Assembly: GCA_041752735.1 (NCBI GenBank)
Contig: JBGSVW010000036.1
Location: 1-50,759, forward strand
Direction of reading: 5' to 3'
From: UBA1422 sp041752735
Lineage (GTDB): Bacteria > Bacillota > Clostridia > Peptostreptococcales > Anaerovoracaceae
Length of the DNA stretch: 50,759 nt
The notes under the pieces were generated by a model. The model saw only the letters and a list, made by a program, of their open reading frames with translations. It made no database searches and had not been told where the DNA came from. The stretch's first letter is position 1; each line of letters opens with the position of its first letter. This document shows, piece by piece, positions 33,932 through 42,507 of this stretch. The position numbers and the translations under genes were made by a program.

Positions 33932-34337
33932 CGGATAGATTGATTTCTTTGGCTATTTTGCCTAAAACGCCATTTACGAATTTATGTGAAGAGTCGCTAC
34001 CATATTTTTTTGACAGTTCAACTGCTTCATCGATGGAGACAGCCGCCGGTATATCAACTGCATATAAAATCTCTGCGGTTGCCAATCGCAAAACCGCCAA
34101 GTCAGTTTTGGGCATCCGACTCGTTGCCCATTTGTCAGAATGATGGTTTATTTTGTCGTCCAACTCGCTCAAATGCTCTTTAACTATGGCAAAAAGAGTA
34201 TTAATATACTCCTGATGCTGTTGGGGGATGACTTTACCCGATAGAAACAAATCACGTAATTCGTCACTGCAGTCATCCTGAGCATCCATTTGAAACAGGA
34301 TATGCATTAAAACTTCTCTGGCTTCAGATCTTGTCAT
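33921..34337 (-). CDS. nusB: Transcription antitermination protein NusB
   Basis: 138 residues, all-helical: SEAREVLMHILFQMD at the N-terminus, WATSRMPKTDLAVLRLATAEIL and PAAVSIDEAVELSKKYGSDSSHKFVNGVLG (in part), the family end. Binds boxA RNA with S10 during rRNA transcription. Starts eight bases after asp23. Confidence 0.95.
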   Translation of the reverse strand: MTRSEAREVLMHILFQMDAQDDCSDELRDLFLSGKVIPQQHQEYINTLFAIVKEHLSELDDKINHHSDKWATSRMPKTDLAVLRLATAEILYAVDIPAAVSIDEAVELSKKYGSDSSHKFVNGVLGKIAKEINLSDES

Positions 34338-34345
34338 TCACTTTA

Positions 34346-34714
34346 TTACCTTTCCACGCCTTGCACATGTACATTCACGGCCATCACAGCCTTATCAGTC
34401 ATGGTTTCCACTTCTCTTTTTACGTTTCGCTGCAAATCCCATGCAACAGATGGAATCTTAACGCCATAATTCACCTTGATATACATATCAATGGTGATTC
34501 CTGCTCCGGTCTGTGTAATCTTTGTTCCCTTTGCAAGCGGTTCTTTGCCAAGAATATTCTCTGTGATTGAATCAGTAAGACCTCCGGTTAGACCCGCAAC
34601 ACCTTTTGTTCGTGAGGCAGCATTCACTGCGCACACGGCAATAACCTCATCAGGGATTTTTACTGATCCCAGATCTTCTTCATAAATATGATCGCTGTTT
34701 TCGATGATTTCCAT
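34346..34714 (-). CDS. Asp23/Gls24 family protein (YqhY-like)
   Basis: 122 residues with the Asp23 core: GSVKIPDEVIAVCAVNAASRTKGVAGL and ITIDMYIKVNYGVKIPSVAWDLQRNVKREVE (in part). In Bacillus YqhY sits in the accBC-nusB region and affects acetyl-CoA carboxylase; the acc genes are not here. First gene of the long - strand run; promoter at 34734-34742. Confidence 0.93.
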   Translation of the reverse strand: MEIIENSDHIYEEDLGSVKIPDEVIAVCAVNAASRTKGVAGLTGGLTDSITENILGKEPLAKGTKITQTGAGITIDMYIKVNYGVKIPSVAWDLQRNVKREVETMTDKAVMAVNVHVQGVER

Positions 34715-34733
34715 TACAAATACCTCACCGTAT

Positions 34734-34742
34734 ATTATAACA
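34734..34742 (-). promoter_or_regulatory. Extended -10 promoter for the asp23-nusB run
   Basis: Read on the - strand TGTTATAAT: TG plus TATAAT (34739-34734). No good -35 is seen. It directly follows the dnaJ terminator hairpin and lies about 20 bases before the asp23 start. Confidence 0.6.
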
Positions 34743-34743
34743 G

Positions 34744-34770
34744 AAAAAGAGCGGAAATTCCGCTCTTTTT
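34744..34770. terminator. Terminator after dnaJ
   Basis: AAAAAGAGCGGAA (34744-34756) pairs with TTCCGCTCTTTTT (34758-34770), a 13-base stem. On the - strand a T tract follows. It ends the hrcA-grpE-dnaK-dnaJ operon. Confidence 0.9.
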
Positions 34771-34820
34771 TGTGTAGAATAAGTGTCTTTCGCCCTTGTT
34801 CTCAGTAGCTGTTATTGTTG

Positions 34821-35963
34821 CTATTTAAACAACTCTTTGATGGTCTCAGCGAACTTGCTTTTTTTGTGATAACTTTCGGCTGTGACCTCTTTTCCCATGT
34901 CTTCGATTGCTTTCTTTTGCTTCGTATTTAGTTTGGTTGGAACTTCAAGCATCACTTTTACGTAGAGATCTCCCTTCGAAGCACCTCTTGGGCTTGGCAG
35001 TCCTTTCCCTTTTAAACGAAAAACAGTACCGGGTTGTGTTCCGGGGGGTACTTTGTAAGTCAGTTTTCCTTCCATGCTAGGAACGGTAATCTGGTCTCCC
35101 AAAGCGGCCTGGTTGAAGCTGATGGGAATTTCCAGATGTAAATCCTGCCCCGCACGTTTAAAGAGCTGATGGGGCTTGACCGCCAACACTACGTACAAAT
35201 CTCCGGATGGACCACCATTTGTACCTGGATCTCCTTGTCCTCTGATGGTGATGACAGAATCATTGTCTACACCGGCTGGGATATTTACTGCTATAGTAAT
35301 GTCTTTACGCACTTTTCCTGAACCACCGCAAGTGGGACATGGCGTTTCGTTTATCTGGCCTGTACCATTGCACTGATCACAAGGAGCAACACTTTGGAAC
35401 TGACCAAATGGTGTTCGCTGAACAGTATGGACTTCCCCGCTGCCACCACATTTAGGGCAAGATGTTTTTGAAGTGCCCGGGGCTGCACCGCTTCCATGGC
35501 ATGTGCCACATTCAACATATTTGTTGATTTTGAATTCTTTTTTTGTTCCTTTGGCTGCTTCTTCAAAAGATATGGTGAGACCCTTTTGCAAGTCTCGTCC
35601 TTTCATTGGACCGGTTCTACGCTGTTGCGAAAACCCTCGTCCTCCGAACATACCCCCAAAAATATCAAAAATGTCTTCAAAGCCACCAGCGCCTCCACCA
35701 CTGAACCCGCCTCCGCCACCAAAACCGGCATTTGGATCAACCCCAGCATGACCAAAGCGGTCATATTTGGATTTTTTGTCCGAATCGGAAAGAATGGAAT
35801 ATGCCTCATTTACCTCTTTGAAGTGATCTTCGGCAGCCTTATCACCCGGATTTTTATCCGGGTGATATTCCATTGCTTTTTTGCGGAATGCTTTTTTGAT
35901 TTCTGCTTCGGTGGCACCTTTTTTGATGCCAAGGACCTCGTAATAATCTCGTTTTTCTGCCAT
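34821..35963 (-). CDS. dnaJ: Chaperone protein DnaJ
   Basis: 380 residues, full class A layout: J domain with YHPDKNPGD (HPD), Gly/Phe-rich region (about 75-115), zinc domain with four CxxCxGxG repeats (CGTCHGSG, CPKCGGSG, CDQCNGTG, CPTCGGSG) and C-terminal substrate domain. Stimulates the DnaK ATPase. 42 bases after dnaK. Confidence 0.98.
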   Translation of the reverse strand: MAEKRDYYEVLGIKKGATEAEIKKAFRKKAMEYHPDKNPGDKAAEDHFKEVNEAYSILSDSDKKSKYDRFGHAGVDPNAGFGGGGGFSGGGAGGFEDIFDIFGGMFGGRGFSQQRRTGPMKGRDLQKGLTISFEEAAKGTKKEFKINKYVECGTCHGSGAAPGTSKTSCPKCGGSGEVHTVQRTPFGQFQSVAPCDQCNGTGQINETPCPTCGGSGKVRKDITIAVNIPAGVDNDSVITIRGQGDPGTNGGPSGDLYVVLAVKPHQLFKRAGQDLHLEIPISFNQAALGDQITVPSMEGKLTYKVPPGTQPGTVFRLKGKGLPSPRGASKGDLYVKVMLEVPTKLNTKQKKAIEDMGKEVTAESYHKKSKFAETIKELFK

Positions 35964-36005
35964 TGTGGTCTTTGTCCTTCTGCATTAGTTCCTTAGTGTT
36001 ATCGA

Positions 36006-37892
36006 TTATTTTTCTTCTTCTTTTTTGTCTTCATCTACGACTTCATAATCTGCATCGACTACGTTATCATCGCTGGCACCATCGGAGCCGCCACCCATAT
36101 TGGAATCAGCACTTGAATCTCCGGTACCGCCCATGTTCATGTCGGGTTCTCCACCTTGTGTCTGCTGGTACATTTTAGCAGAAATTGTATGGAATTGTTC
36201 GGTTAGTTTTTCTAGGTTTTCTTTGATTTCAGCAACAGTACCGTTTTCAAGAGTTCGGGCAAGATTCTCCTTAGCTTCGGTAATGGTTGCCTTTTCGTCT
36301 TCTGTCAATTTATCATTCAGATCCTTCAGGTTCTTCTCTGTTTCATAGATTAGCGTTTCTGCCTGGTTGCGTACCTCTACTTCTTCTTTCTTTTGTTTGT
36401 CTTCATCAGCATACATTTCTGCTTCTTTGATCTTCGCATTGATTTCATCATCCGTAAGTTTGGTGGAGGATGTAATGGTGATTCGTTGTTCTTTGCCGGT
36501 GCCCATATCCTTGGCACTGACATTCACGATACCATTGGCATCAATGTCAAATGTAACCTCAATCTGAGGAACGCCTCTAGGCGCAGGTGGAATTCCTGAA
36601 AGCTGGAATCTGCCCAGTGTGATGTTTCCGGCCGCCATATCCCGCTCGCCTTGCAAGACATGGATGTCAACAGCTGTTTGACTATCCGCAGCGGTAGAGA
36701 AAATTTGACTCTTCTTAGTTGGAATTGTTGTGTTTCGCTCAATCAATCTTGTCGCAACGCCACCTAGCGTCTCAATAGAAAGGGAAAGTGGTGTAACATC
36801 CAACAGTAGCACATCATGTACTTCACCTGTTAAAACACCCGCTTGAATGGCTGCACCGATGGCTACGCATTCGTCCGGATTAATTCCCTTAAACGGATCT
36901 TTGCCTGTGATACTTTTGACTGCTTCTTGGACAGCCGGAGTTCTAGTGGAACCACCAACCAGTATAACTTTTTCGATATCGCTGTTTGTTACACCTGCGT
37001 CTTTCATTGCCTTTTTCATCGGTTCAATTGTCTTTTTAACCAAATGAGCTGTCAATTGATCAAACTTTGCGCGGGTCAGGTCCATATTCATGTGTAAAGG
37101 TCCTGCATCACTAACAGTGATAAATGGCAGGTTAATGTTGGTTGACTGAGAAGAAGATAATTCTTTTTTTGCCTTCTCCGCAGCTTCTCGAAGTCTTTGC
37201 AGTGCCATTCGGTCTTTTCGTAAATCGATGCCGTTTTCTTTGCCAAAGGTATCTGCCATGTAGTTCATGACGATTTCATCAAAGTCATCTCCGCCTAGTT
37301 TGTTATCACCGTTGGTAGCGAGCACTTCAAAAACACCATCGCCCAGTTCTAATACTGATACGTCAAATGTACCACCACCCAGGTCATAAACCAATATTTT
37401 GTGGTGGCCCATTTCTTTATCCAAGCCGTATGCCAAGGATGCAGCGGTTGGTTCATTGATAATTCTTTTTACGTCCAGACCGGCAATTTTACCGGCATCC
37501 TTAGTAGCCTGCTTTTGACTGTCGGTGAAGTATGCAGGAACTGTTATGACAGCCTCTGTAACTTTTTCGCCTAAGTATGCTTCTGCATCGGCCTTTAATT
37601 TGCCTAGAATCATGGCAGAAATGTCTTGTGGCGTATATTTTTTGCCATCAATATCAACCATAAAGTCGCTGCCCATATGTCTTTTGATGGAAGAGATTGT
37701 TCTCTCCGGGTTTGTGATTGCTTGTCTTTTGGCTGTTTCACCAACCAAACGTTCTCCACCTTTTGTAAAACCAACAACCGAAGGTGTTGTTCTGTTGCCT
37801 TCAGCATTTGCAATGACTACTGGGGATCCGCCCTCTAGGACGGCCACACAGGAATTGGTTGTTCCTAAGTCTATTCCGATTACTTTTCCCAT
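36006..37892 (-). CDS. dnaK: Chaperone protein DnaK (Hsp70)
   Basis: 628 residues: ATPase domain with GIDLGTTNSCVAVLEGG, DLGGGTFDVSVLELGDG and VLVGGSTRTPAVQ; substrate domain with VTPLSLSIETLGG; and a C-terminal lid ending acidic (EVVDEDKKEEEK). Acts with DnaJ and GrpE on either side in the operon. Confidence 0.99.
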   Translation of the reverse strand: MGKVIGIDLGTTNSCVAVLEGGSPVVIANAEGNRTTPSVVGFTKGGERLVGETAKRQAITNPERTISSIKRHMGSDFMVDIDGKKYTPQDISAMILGKLKADAEAYLGEKVTEAVITVPAYFTDSQKQATKDAGKIAGLDVKRIINEPTAASLAYGLDKEMGHHKILVYDLGGGTFDVSVLELGDGVFEVLATNGDNKLGGDDFDEIVMNYMADTFGKENGIDLRKDRMALQRLREAAEKAKKELSSSQSTNINLPFITVSDAGPLHMNMDLTRAKFDQLTAHLVKKTIEPMKKAMKDAGVTNSDIEKVILVGGSTRTPAVQEAVKSITGKDPFKGINPDECVAIGAAIQAGVLTGEVHDVLLLDVTPLSLSIETLGGVATRLIERNTTIPTKKSQIFSTAADSQTAVDIHVLQGERDMAAGNITLGRFQLSGIPPAPRGVPQIEVTFDIDANGIVNVSAKDMGTGKEQRITITSSTKLTDDEINAKIKEAEMYADEDKQKKEEVEVRNQAETLIYETEKNLKDLNDKLTEDEKATITEAKENLARTLENGTVAEIKENLEKLTEQFHTISAKMYQQTQGGEPDMNMGGTGDSSADSNMGGGSDGASDDNVVDADYEVVDEDKKEEEK

Positions 37893-37966
37893 TTCTAATT
37901 TCTCCTTTTTGTTATTTATATCTTTTTTGCTTTATTAATTTATTGATTATTAATTTGATTTGATTT

Positions 37967-38524
37967 TTATTCTGCCACTTTAACAATCGCTGGTCTGATG
38001 ACTTTGCCATTCATTATATACCCCTTTTGGAGTACCATTGAAACATGACCACTTTTAATGCTATCTGCATTTTCCATCATGATTGCATGGTGGAAATTCG
38101 GATCGAATTCCGCTTCTGTTGCCGGGATTTCTGTCACTCCTGCTTTATTGAGAACGGTTTTGAACTGATCGATTATTAAAGTCATGCCATTTCGAAACTG
38201 CTCTTCCGAACCGGGATCTTGTTCCAATGCTCGTTCGAAATTATCCAATACCTCGAGTAAAGAAGTAACAAGTTTTTCGTTGGCAAATGCATGAATTTCA
38301 GTCCGCTCTTTTTCGGAACGTCGTTTATAGTTCTGGAAATCCGCCATTAGCCGAAGGTATTTAGTGTCTGCATTTTCTTCAGGCTCAGGCTTTTCTTTTT
38401 GTGCTTCCGGCTCAACTATAACATCTTCTGACTTTGCCTCTTGTTCCTGTTGATTTATGTTTTGTTCCTGTTTAATATTTTCGCCATCTTGTTTCTCATC
38501 GTGGGTCTTTTTTTGATTGGTCAT
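37967..38524 (-). CDS. grpE: Nucleotide exchange factor GrpE
   Basis: 185 residues: a highly charged Gln/Glu-rich N-terminus (about 1-55), a long helix (KYLRLMADFQNYKRRSEKE), and the C-terminal beta domain with FDPNFHHAIMM and GYIMNGKVIRPAIVKVAE. Exchanges ADP on DnaK. Overlaps hrcA by 29 bases. Confidence 0.97.
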   Translation of the reverse strand: MTNQKKTHDEKQDGENIKQEQNINQQEQEAKSEDVIVEPEAQKEKPEPEENADTKYLRLMADFQNYKRRSEKERTEIHAFANEKLVTSLLEVLDNFERALEQDPGSEEQFRNGMTLIIDQFKTVLNKAGVTEIPATEAEFDPNFHHAIMMENADSIKSGHVSMVLQKGYIMNGKVIRPAIVKVAE

Positions 38525-39563
38525 CTGAATTATTCCCTCCTGTCAGTTTGAATGAATTGCTAAGATTTTCGGATAAGTATTCAATCACGGAAGTGATCTG
38601 ATTATATTTCATTCTGGTAGGACCGATTACGCCTAGCTTGCCGACCAACCTGCCATCAATATGGTAAGTTGCGGTGATGAGGCTGCAATCTTTCATGAAA
38701 TCATCCGTATTCTCATTGCCTATGGTAATGATAATCCCGTCTTCCCGATTGCTCATGGTTTTTGTAAAGTCTTCTTTTTTGGATATCATTTCCATGAACA
38801 TTTTGGCTTTCCCCAGATCGTTGAATTCAGGGATTGAAAATATATTTGCCAACCCATCCATATATAGATTGACATTCAACATTTTTTCTAGGTTTCTCAT
38901 AAAATTTGGCATGATGTTCATTGCCAGTCTGCTCATGGCCTCGATATCAGTCTCAAATGATTGAATGATATCAATTTTTAGCGCTTCACTAAGCGTTTTC
39001 CCTTTGAAGTTGTAAGTCATTGACTTGGATAAAATGCTTAATGTTTCTTCAGAATAGGGATAATTCATTGGTAATGCGGTATTTGATACCTGACCATTTT
39101 CCGAAACAATCATCAAAACGACGGTACTTTCATCAACCGGCAGCAAATTTATAAAGCGAATGGTATCTTGATCCTGTTTTGGGGTTAATGCAAATGAGGC
39201 CAAATTAGTAATTTCGGATAATATTTTTGCTGCATGTTCAATGGTTTTATCAAGTTCCGTCACATTCTCGTATAGTTTTGATGCGATTCGGTTTTTTTCT
39301 TCTGGGGACAATTCGTACTTACCCATCATTTCATCAACGTAAAGACGATACGCTTTTTCTGAGGGTACCCTACCTGCCGAGGTGTGTGGATGAGTTAAGA
39401 ATCCCATTTCCTCTAAATCCGACATTTCATTTCGTATGGTCGCAGGAGAAACGCCTAGGTCATATTTTTTTGATAAAGTTCTTGAACCGACCGGTTCGGC
39501 GGTACTAACAAAGTCGCCGATGATGGCCTGCAAAATCTTTAGTTTTCGTTCGTTTAAGCTCAT
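38496..39563 (-). CDS. hrcA: Heat-inducible transcription repressor HrcA
   Basis: Repressor that binds CIRCE and needs GroE for folding. 355 residues: N-terminal winged helix (LNERKLKILQAIIGDFV, PVGSRTLSKKYDLGVSPATIRNEM) and GAF-like C-terminal domain ending near VIGPTRMKYNQITSVIEYL. Start at ATG 39563: AGGAG is nine bases upstream, whereas it would lie inside the gene if the ATG at 39584 were used. The CIRCE lies 50 bases upstream, so the operon is autoregulated. Confidence 0.97.
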   Translation of the reverse strand: MSLNERKLKILQAIIGDFVSTAEPVGSRTLSKKYDLGVSPATIRNEMSDLEEMGFLTHPHTSAGRVPSEKAYRLYVDEMMGKYELSPEEKNRIASKLYENVTELDKTIEHAAKILSEITNLASFALTPKQDQDTIRFINLLPVDESTVVLMIVSENGQVSNTALPMNYPYSEETLSILSKSMTYNFKGKTLSEALKIDIIQSFETDIEAMSRLAMNIMPNFMRNLEKMLNVNLYMDGLANIFSIPEFNDLGKAKMFMEMISKKEDFTKTMSNREDGIIITIGNENTDDFMKDCSLITATYHIDGRLVGKLGVIGPTRMKYNQITSVIEYLSENLSNSFKLTGGNNSDDQSKKDPR

Positions 39564-39614
39564 ACTTATACTCCTGTCAGACATTAACCGGATTCATCAC
39601 CGGCTGCCTCACTG

Positions 39615-39641
39615 TTAGCACTCGAATATAGTGAGTGCTAA
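39615..39641 (-). promoter_or_regulatory. CIRCE operator (HrcA binding site)
   Basis: TTAGCACTC (39615-39623), nine-base spacer, GAGTGCTAA (39633-39641): both arms match the consensus perfectly. It overlaps the predicted transcription start region of hrcA. Confidence 0.98.
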
Positions 39642-39650
39642 TCTATTCAT

Positions 39651-39679
39651 AATTTACCATCATACAAGCATGTTGTCAA
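39651..39679 (-). promoter_or_regulatory. Promoter of hrcA-grpE-dnaK-dnaJ
   Basis: Read on the - strand: TTGACA (39679-39674), 17-base spacer, TAAATT (39656-39651). CIRCE begins nine bases downstream of the -10 box. Confidence 0.85.
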
Positions 39680-39720
39680 CAATTATTTCATATATTTTAT
39701 AAGCTTGTATGGAGTTTTCG

Positions 39721-39755
39721 CAAATAAATAAAGCGCCTCATTGTGACGCTTTATT
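39721..39755 (-). terminator. Terminator after glpK
   Basis: AATAAAGCG (39727-39735) pairs with CGCTTTATT (39747-39755), with an inner TCA/TGA pairing. On the - strand TTTATTTG follows. It separates lepA-hemW-glpK from the hrcA operon. Confidence 0.75.
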
Positions 39756-39772
39756 GCAAACAAATTTTGTAT

Positions 39773-41263
39773 TTAGTCTTCCCATCCCATGGAACGTTCC
39801 ACTGCTTTATGCCACTTCTGTAATTTTTTCTGCCTATCAGCAATCTCCATGTCTGGCTTAAAAATGCGGTCAATCTGACTATTGGAGGAAACATCACCCA
39901 TATTCTGCCAAAATCCGGTAGCTAAACCTGCCAAATATGCAGCCCCCAAGGAAGTGGTTTCGATTACTTTTGGACGTATGACTTCAATGTTTAATATGTC
40001 AGATAGAAATTGCATCAGAAAGTTGTTGGCACATGCCCCGCCATCAACTTTTAAAAAGGTCAAAGGAGTTCCGGTGTCCCCAGACATAGCTTCCACCAGG
40101 TCCAAGGTTTGAAATGCTATGGATTCCAAGGTTGCCCGGATTAAATGGTTTTTATTGGATCCTCTGGTTAATCCAAAAACTGATCCTCTTGCAAAAGAAT
40201 CCCAGTGTGGCGCGCCAAGACCCACAAAGGCAGGTACTACATAAACTCCATTGGTATCTTTGACAGACATTGCCATCGCCTCAGATTCAGCGGCCGTATC
40301 AAACAACTTCAATTCATCCCGCAACCATTGCACCGCTGCACCAGCCACAAAAATGGAGCCTTCTAAGGCATAATTAATTTTGCCATCGATTCCCCAGGCG
40401 ATGGTAGTTAGGAGTCCATGTTCAGATAATACAGGTTTATCTCCTGTATTTAGTAGCATAAATCCGCCTGTGCCATAGGTCATTTTAGCTTCTGCTGCCT
40501 GAAAACAGGTTTGCCCAAATAATGCGGCCTGCTGGTCGCCGGCAGCACCGGCAATGGGAATCTCTGCACCAAAAATCTTCGCTGAAGTTGTTCCGTATAG
40601 TTCGCTGCTGGGAACCGGCATTGGCAGCATTTGGATAGGAACATGCAGTAGTTTCAGCAACTCTTCATCCCAGGTTAGTGTATTGATGTTGAACATCATG
40701 GTACGGCTTGCATTGGAGTAGTCTGTGACATGAACTTTTCCATCTGTCAATTTCCAAATCAACCAAGTTTCTATAGTGCCAAACAGCAAATCTCCTGCTT
40801 TTGCTTTTTCACGAGCACCGGTCACATGGTCTAAAATCCATTTTAGTTTTGTACCGGAAAAATATGCATCAGGTAATAGACCTGTTTTTTGTCGAATCAT
40901 TTCGGAATGGCCTTCTTCGATTAGTTTATTACATTCGTCCGCAGTTCGACGACACTGCCAGACGATAGCATTGTAAAGCGGCTCCCCTGTTTCACGGTCC
41001 CAGACAACGGTTGTCTCCCGTTGATTTGTAATACCAATAGCATGGATATTGTCTGTGGTCAGATTCACCTTCGCCAGTGCTTCTTGAGCAACACCAATTT
41101 GGGTTGACCAAATTTCCATAGGATTGTGCTCTACCCAGCCTGGTTCCGGATAGTATTGAGTAAATTCCTTCTGGGCCTGACTTACAATCTCACCTTTTTT
41201 ATTGTATAGGATGCACCTTGAGCTGGTGGTCCCCTGGTCCAGCGCCATTATGACTTTCTTCAT
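39773..41263 (-). CDS. glpK: Glycerol kinase
   Basis: FGGY-family sugar kinase making glycerol-3-phosphate, 496 residues. Start MKKVIMALDQGTTSSRCILYN (ATP phosphate loop), then YNAIVWQCRRTADEC, MTYGTGGFMLLNTGDKPV, LRATLESIAFQTLDLV and LKVDGGACANNFLMQFLSDIL (in part) complete the family. RBS GGGAG. It follows hemW by 26 bases and has no glpF/glpD/glpO beside it, so it may be controlled with lepA-hemW. Confidence 0.97.
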   Translation of the reverse strand: MKKVIMALDQGTTSSRCILYNKKGEIVSQAQKEFTQYYPEPGWVEHNPMEIWSTQIGVAQEALAKVNLTTDNIHAIGITNQRETTVVWDRETGEPLYNAIVWQCRRTADECNKLIEEGHSEMIRQKTGLLPDAYFSGTKLKWILDHVTGAREKAKAGDLLFGTIETWLIWKLTDGKVHVTDYSNASRTMMFNINTLTWDEELLKLLHVPIQMLPMPVPSSELYGTTSAKIFGAEIPIAGAAGDQQAALFGQTCFQAAEAKMTYGTGGFMLLNTGDKPVLSEHGLLTTIAWGIDGKINYALEGSIFVAGAAVQWLRDELKLFDTAAESEAMAMSVKDTNGVYVVPAFVGLGAPHWDSFARGSVFGLTRGSNKNHLIRATLESIAFQTLDLVEAMSGDTGTPLTFLKVDGGACANNFLMQFLSDILNIEVIRPKVIETTSLGAAYLAGLATGFWQNMGDVSSNSQIDRIFKPDMEIADRQKKLQKWHKAVERSMGWED

Positions 41264-41289
41264 TTTTTCATTCTCCCATAATTTACCAT

Positions 41290-42507
41290 TTATACAAATT
41301 CCGACATGATTTCATTGGATTTGTCAACTCCGGTTTCTGTAATCCATAGTCTTCCTGTTTTTGGATCAGACCAATCCAATAATCCTTGTGCGCGATATCG
41401 GTTAAGTTGATCCATATTGCTATTAAATATTTGAAAAAAATCTTGTCCAAAACAATGTGAAAACTCTTCAAAAGAAATGCCTTGGGTTTTTCGCAGCCCA
41501 GTAAATAAAAATATGCCAATGGCATCTTTTAGCGAGTCCTGTCGCAATGTCGTTGTATTAATGGGCAGCGTTTCGTTTTTTATCTGAGAGGACCATAATT
41601 CCAGCTCAGATAAGTTTCGCCAACGTTTTTTATTGATATAGGAGGAAGCATTGAGCCCAATGCCTAAGAATTCTTCAAAAGACCAGTATTTGATATTATG
41701 TTTGCATTCATAACCAACTTTGGCAAAATTTGAAATTTCATATTGCTCATAACCATGATGCTTCAGAAATTCAATTGCATAATGATAACATGCCCGGTCA
41801 ACCTCCACATTCACCAAAGGTAATTTTTCGGATTTATAATCATTGTAAAGCGCTGTACCTTCTTCGATTTGCAACGTATATAAAGAAAGATGGTTTGGTG
41901 ATAGGGATACAGCCGTTTGCAAGGTCTCTTTCCATTGTGGGAGGGTTTGTCCAGGCAATCCGAACATCAAATCAAGGCTGATGTTATTAAAACCTGCCTC
42001 TTTGGCCAAATAGATTGCGTTCTTAGCGGATTTTGCGTCATGTAATCGCCCAATTGCAGCTAAAATATTGTCATCAAATGACTGAATGCCGATACTAATG
42101 CGATTAACCCCAGCCTTACGGTACATGTGCAAATTATCCGCAGTCAGTGTATTTGGATTTGCCTCCATAGTGATTTCAGAATCATTCGTAATGGGCCAAA
42201 CATCACGGATCCCTTCCAATAAAATGCTCATATCATTTCCGTTGAGAATTGACGGTGTGCCTCCACCAATATATATGGTGTCTATGATAAATTGATTGGT
42301 TCCCTCTTCCTTGGCAATTTTTTCAAATTCACTCTGTTGAAGGCGGGACTGTGTTATCAGGTTTTTAATATATTTTTGAATCACAGTAGTAGGCTGGTCG
42401 ACCAAAGAAAGGAAGCCACAATAACTGCACTTCCTTTGGCAAAACGGAAGATGGATATATAGCCCAATATTCCTGTTTGGTTTGTTTCTATTATTTATTG
42501 TCATCAT
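41290..42507 (-). CDS. hemW: HemW-type radical SAM protein (coproporphyrinogen III oxidase-like)
   Basis: 405 residues: radical-SAM cluster cysteines at 23, 27 and 30 in HLPFCQRKCSYCGF, then IYIGGGTPS, EANPNTLT, RISIGIQSFDD and FNNISLDLMFGLPGQT, then the C-terminal HemN-like domain. HemW is a heme chaperone or insertion protein in bacteria with the CxxxCxxC form, not the anaerobic oxidase; no other heme genes are present. Start overlaps lepA by 17 bases. Confidence 0.94.
   Translation of the reverse strand: MMTINNRNKPNRNIGLYIHLPFCQRKCSYCGFLSLVDQPTTVIQKYIKNLITQSRLQQSEFEKIAKEEGTNQFIIDTIYIGGGTPSILNGNDMSILLEGIRDVWPITNDSEITMEANPNTLTADNLHMYRKAGVNRISIGIQSFDDNILAAIGRLHDAKSAKNAIYLAKEAGFNNISLDLMFGLPGQTLPQWKETLQTAVSLSPNHLSLYTLQIEEGTALYNDYKSEKLPLVNVEVDRACYHYAIEFLKHHGYEQYEISNFAKVGYECKHNIKYWSFEEFLGIGLNASSYINKKRWRNLSELELWSSQIKNETLPINTTTLRQDSLKDAIGIFLFTGLRKTQGISFEEFSHCFGQDFFQIFNSNMDQLNRYRAQGLLDWSDPKTGRLWITETGVDKSNEIMSEFV

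Noticed and set aside
35473..35751. Open frame antisense to dnaJ
   Set aside because: A Pro-rich shadow of the Gly/Phe region of DnaJ.
39564..39584. Upstream ATG for hrcA
   Set aside because: It would place AGGAG inside the coding region; the ATG at 39563 follows that site with normal spacing.
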